Program-made: the position numbers and the translations under genes | Notes under the pieces: model-generated | The model's database searches: none | The model's input: the letters and a program-made list of their open reading frames with translations, nothing else | What the model was told of the DNA's origin: nothing | Part shown: piece by piece, positions 6,104-7,413 of the stretch | Layout of the letters: each line of letters opens with the position of its first letter | Numbering within the stretch: the stretch's first letter is position 1 | Assembly: GCA_947624335.1 (NCBI GenBank) | Contig: CANQJX010000088.1 | Coordinates: 1-7,413 of the forward strand | Length of the DNA: 7,413 nucleotides | Source of the DNA: an uncultured Marvinbryantia sp. | Lineage (GTDB): Bacteria > Bacillota > Clostridia > Lachnospirales > Lachnospiraceae | Reading direction: 5' to 3'

Positions 6104-7413
6104 CGACAGCAGGCTTGCGTTTCCGCTTCCGCGGTAAGTCAGGTAGATCGCCTGCGTGCCGTCCGGTATCAGAACCGGGACGCCGTATTCTTCCCACACA
6201 TTGGTATTATGAACCGGAATCCGGGCAAGCGCCTCTGCGTTCCAGGCGGTACGCACCTCAAAAACGCCCTCGGAATACGCGCGGGTTTTGATGCGGATCT
6301 CACGCACGCCCCTGCAGTCAAAATATTTAAACCCCGCCGTCGCCGTATCGAGCATGTTTCCGATATAGCCCGGCTCCTCGTCTCCGTCTTTGCCGTCCTG
6401 CATAATTTTGGGATAACGGCTGTCCCCCACATAAACGGACGGCTCGCCGGTAAACAGATGGCAGGCTATGTACGCGGGGTATTCTCCCTTCCCCGCAAGC
6501 GGTCCGCCGTTTAGGCCGCAGGAAGTAATCTCCGCCTGCAAAATGCCGCCGTCCGGCAGTATGTGAATTTTTTCCGCGCATCCCTGCCTGCTGTACCACG
6601 TTCCGTTTGTGTGCCGATGGTAAAAGATATACCATTCGTCTTTTATCTGCACAATGCTTCCGTGGTTGTTCGCCCCATACGCCATCGGCAGGTCCGCCGG
6701 CTTATAGGAATCAATATGCAGGTCGCAGTTGCTCACAATCACACCCCCGTAGCGAAAGCCGCGGGTTGGTTCTTTGCTGACGGCATAGCACAATTCGTGC
6801 ATTGCGATTGAAGAATAAATAAAATAATAGCATGCCCCCACCTTGCGGATAGACGCCGCCTCAAAATATTCGTGCCCTTCAAATCCCGTTCCCTGCGCAT
6901 ATTCACAGCCCGGCGCCACAAAAACGGGGGCTTCCTCGATAGTCAGCATATCCGCTTGCAGAACGGTCGCCATCGCCCCGTTCCTGCTTTTATCCCCGCG
7001 CGGGCAAAAGCCGGTGTAAAGATACGTCTTGTCGCCCTCCGTTAAAACGCCGGGATCAAACTGCGGCTGATCGTGCGCCCCTTCCCCCAGCCGGGTGCCG
7101 TCCGCATAATGGACATAGCCGTAAAACTGATATTTGCCTGCCGGCGTATCGCATACCGCCACCGACACAACGCTCACCTTATCCAGAACATAATACAGAT
7201 AATATCTTCCGTCCGGTCCTACCGTAACATCCGGCGCATAAAGACACATTTTTCCATCCTGGTTCATGGGATCGGCGCTGCGCGGATAAATCACGCCCTC
7301 GTAACGCCAGTCAGACAGATCGTCCACGGGCGCGGACCAGCACACATAATCGCCAAGGCAAAAAACATAGCCGTTATAAAAATCATGCGACCCATATACA
7401 TACACCCTGTCTC
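6089..7413 (-). CDS. Family 43 glycoside hydrolase with C-terminal CBM6-like domain (N-terminus cut by window edge)
   Basis: Probable arabinofuranosidase/xylosidase-type enzyme that trims imported oligosaccharides. The frame is open to the right edge; a GTG at 7405 is an internal Val, since the homologous region (DRVYVYGSHDF) normally lies some 25 residues into the protein. Counting that Val as residue 1: blade motif CLYAPDV (54-60) followed by GRYYLYY; FDPGV (116-120), where Asp117 fits the pKa-modulating Asp; EYFEAASIRK (179-188), where Glu182 fits the general acid, 65 residues after Asp117 as expected for the five-bladed GH43 fold; and NHGS/FYHRH (247-265). The catalytic base should lie just beyond the window. 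Residues about 305-438 resemble a CBM6-type beta-sandwich, with AGFKYFDC (357-364) and a closing IYLTYRGSGNASLLSFTL (420-437). No signal peptide can be judged. Relatives are often annotated only as family 43 glycosylhydrolases, so the exact bond cleaved is unknown. Confidence 0.9.
   Translation of the reverse strand, partial: DRVYVYGSHDFYNGYVFCLGDYVCWSAPVDDLSDWRYEGVIYPRSADPMNQDGKMCLYAPDVTVGPDGRYYLYYVLDKVSVVSVAVCDTPAGKYQFYGYVHYADGTRLGEGAHDQPQFDPGVLTEGDKTYLYTGFCPRGDKSRNGAMATVLQADMLTIEEAPVFVAPGCEYAQGTGFEGHEYFEAASIRKVGACYYFIYSSIAMHELCYAVSKEPTRGFRYGGVIVSNCDLHIDSYKPADLPMAYGANNHGSIVQIKDEWYIFYHRHTNGTWYSRQGCAEKIHILPDGGILQAEITSCGLNGGPLAGKGEYPAYIACHLFTGEPSVYVGDSRYPKIMQDGKDGDEEPGYIGNMLDTATAGFKYFDCRGVREIRIKTRAYSEGVFEVRTAWNAEALARIPVHNTNVWEEYGVPVLIPDGTQAIYLTYRGSGNASLLSFTLA

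Noticed and set aside
7400..7405. Using the GTG at 7405 as the hydrolase start
   Set aside because: It would omit the GH43 N-terminal strand and catalytic base, and the frame stays open to the window edge, so the gene is better read as truncated.

Overview
The window is a five-gene carbohydrate sensing, uptake and degradation locus, with every gene on the minus strand, so transcription runs from the high-coordinate end to the low. The set is a YesM/YesN-type two-component system, a large CUT1-type sugar-binding protein, an LplB/YtcP-like permease and an intracellular-looking GH43 enzyme. Together with strong AGGAGG ribosome sites, Rho-independent hairpins and medium GC, it points to a gut-type Clostridia genome, most likely Lachnospiraceae. 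The taxon is an inference; no marker gene is present.

Layout in transcription order: (i) a family 43 glycoside hydrolase with a C-terminal CBM6-like domain, whose N-terminus is cut by the right window edge (6089-7413); (ii) a 119-bp intergenic region with a near-perfect 17-bp inverted repeat whose first arm contains an extended -10 promoter; (iii) a membrane sensor histidine kinase (4176-5969) overlapping by 7 nt (iv) its AraC-type response regulator (2602-4182); (v) a 110-bp intergenic region with a promoter preceded by two direct repeats in a typical AraC-activator arrangement; (vi) the solute-binding protein (824-2491); (vii) a 118-bp region with an intrinsic terminator; (viii) an ABC permease (1-705) cut by the left edge. 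The second permease normally paired with it should lie just beyond the left edge.

Working model (inference): the kinase senses an extracellular sugar, possibly through a binding protein, and phosphorylates the regulator. The regulator then activates the binding-protein/permease promoter through the direct repeats that start in its own stop codon. The partial terminator after the binding-protein gene would keep that protein in excess over the permease. The imported oligosaccharide would be trimmed inside the cell by the GH43 enzyme, so an arabinose- or xylose-containing plant glycan oligosaccharide is the most likely substrate. No ATPase gene is seen; such importers commonly share an MsmX-type ATPase encoded elsewhere.

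The protein-coding content is of known families. The observations most worth a second look are regulatory: the tandem sites at 2567-2602, the promoter-in-hairpin at 5990-6045, the terminator at 747-789, and the non-canonical lipobox of the binding protein. No mobile element, CRISPR array, tRNA, rRNA or unknown multi-gene system was seen, and no intergenic stretch exceeds 120 bp.
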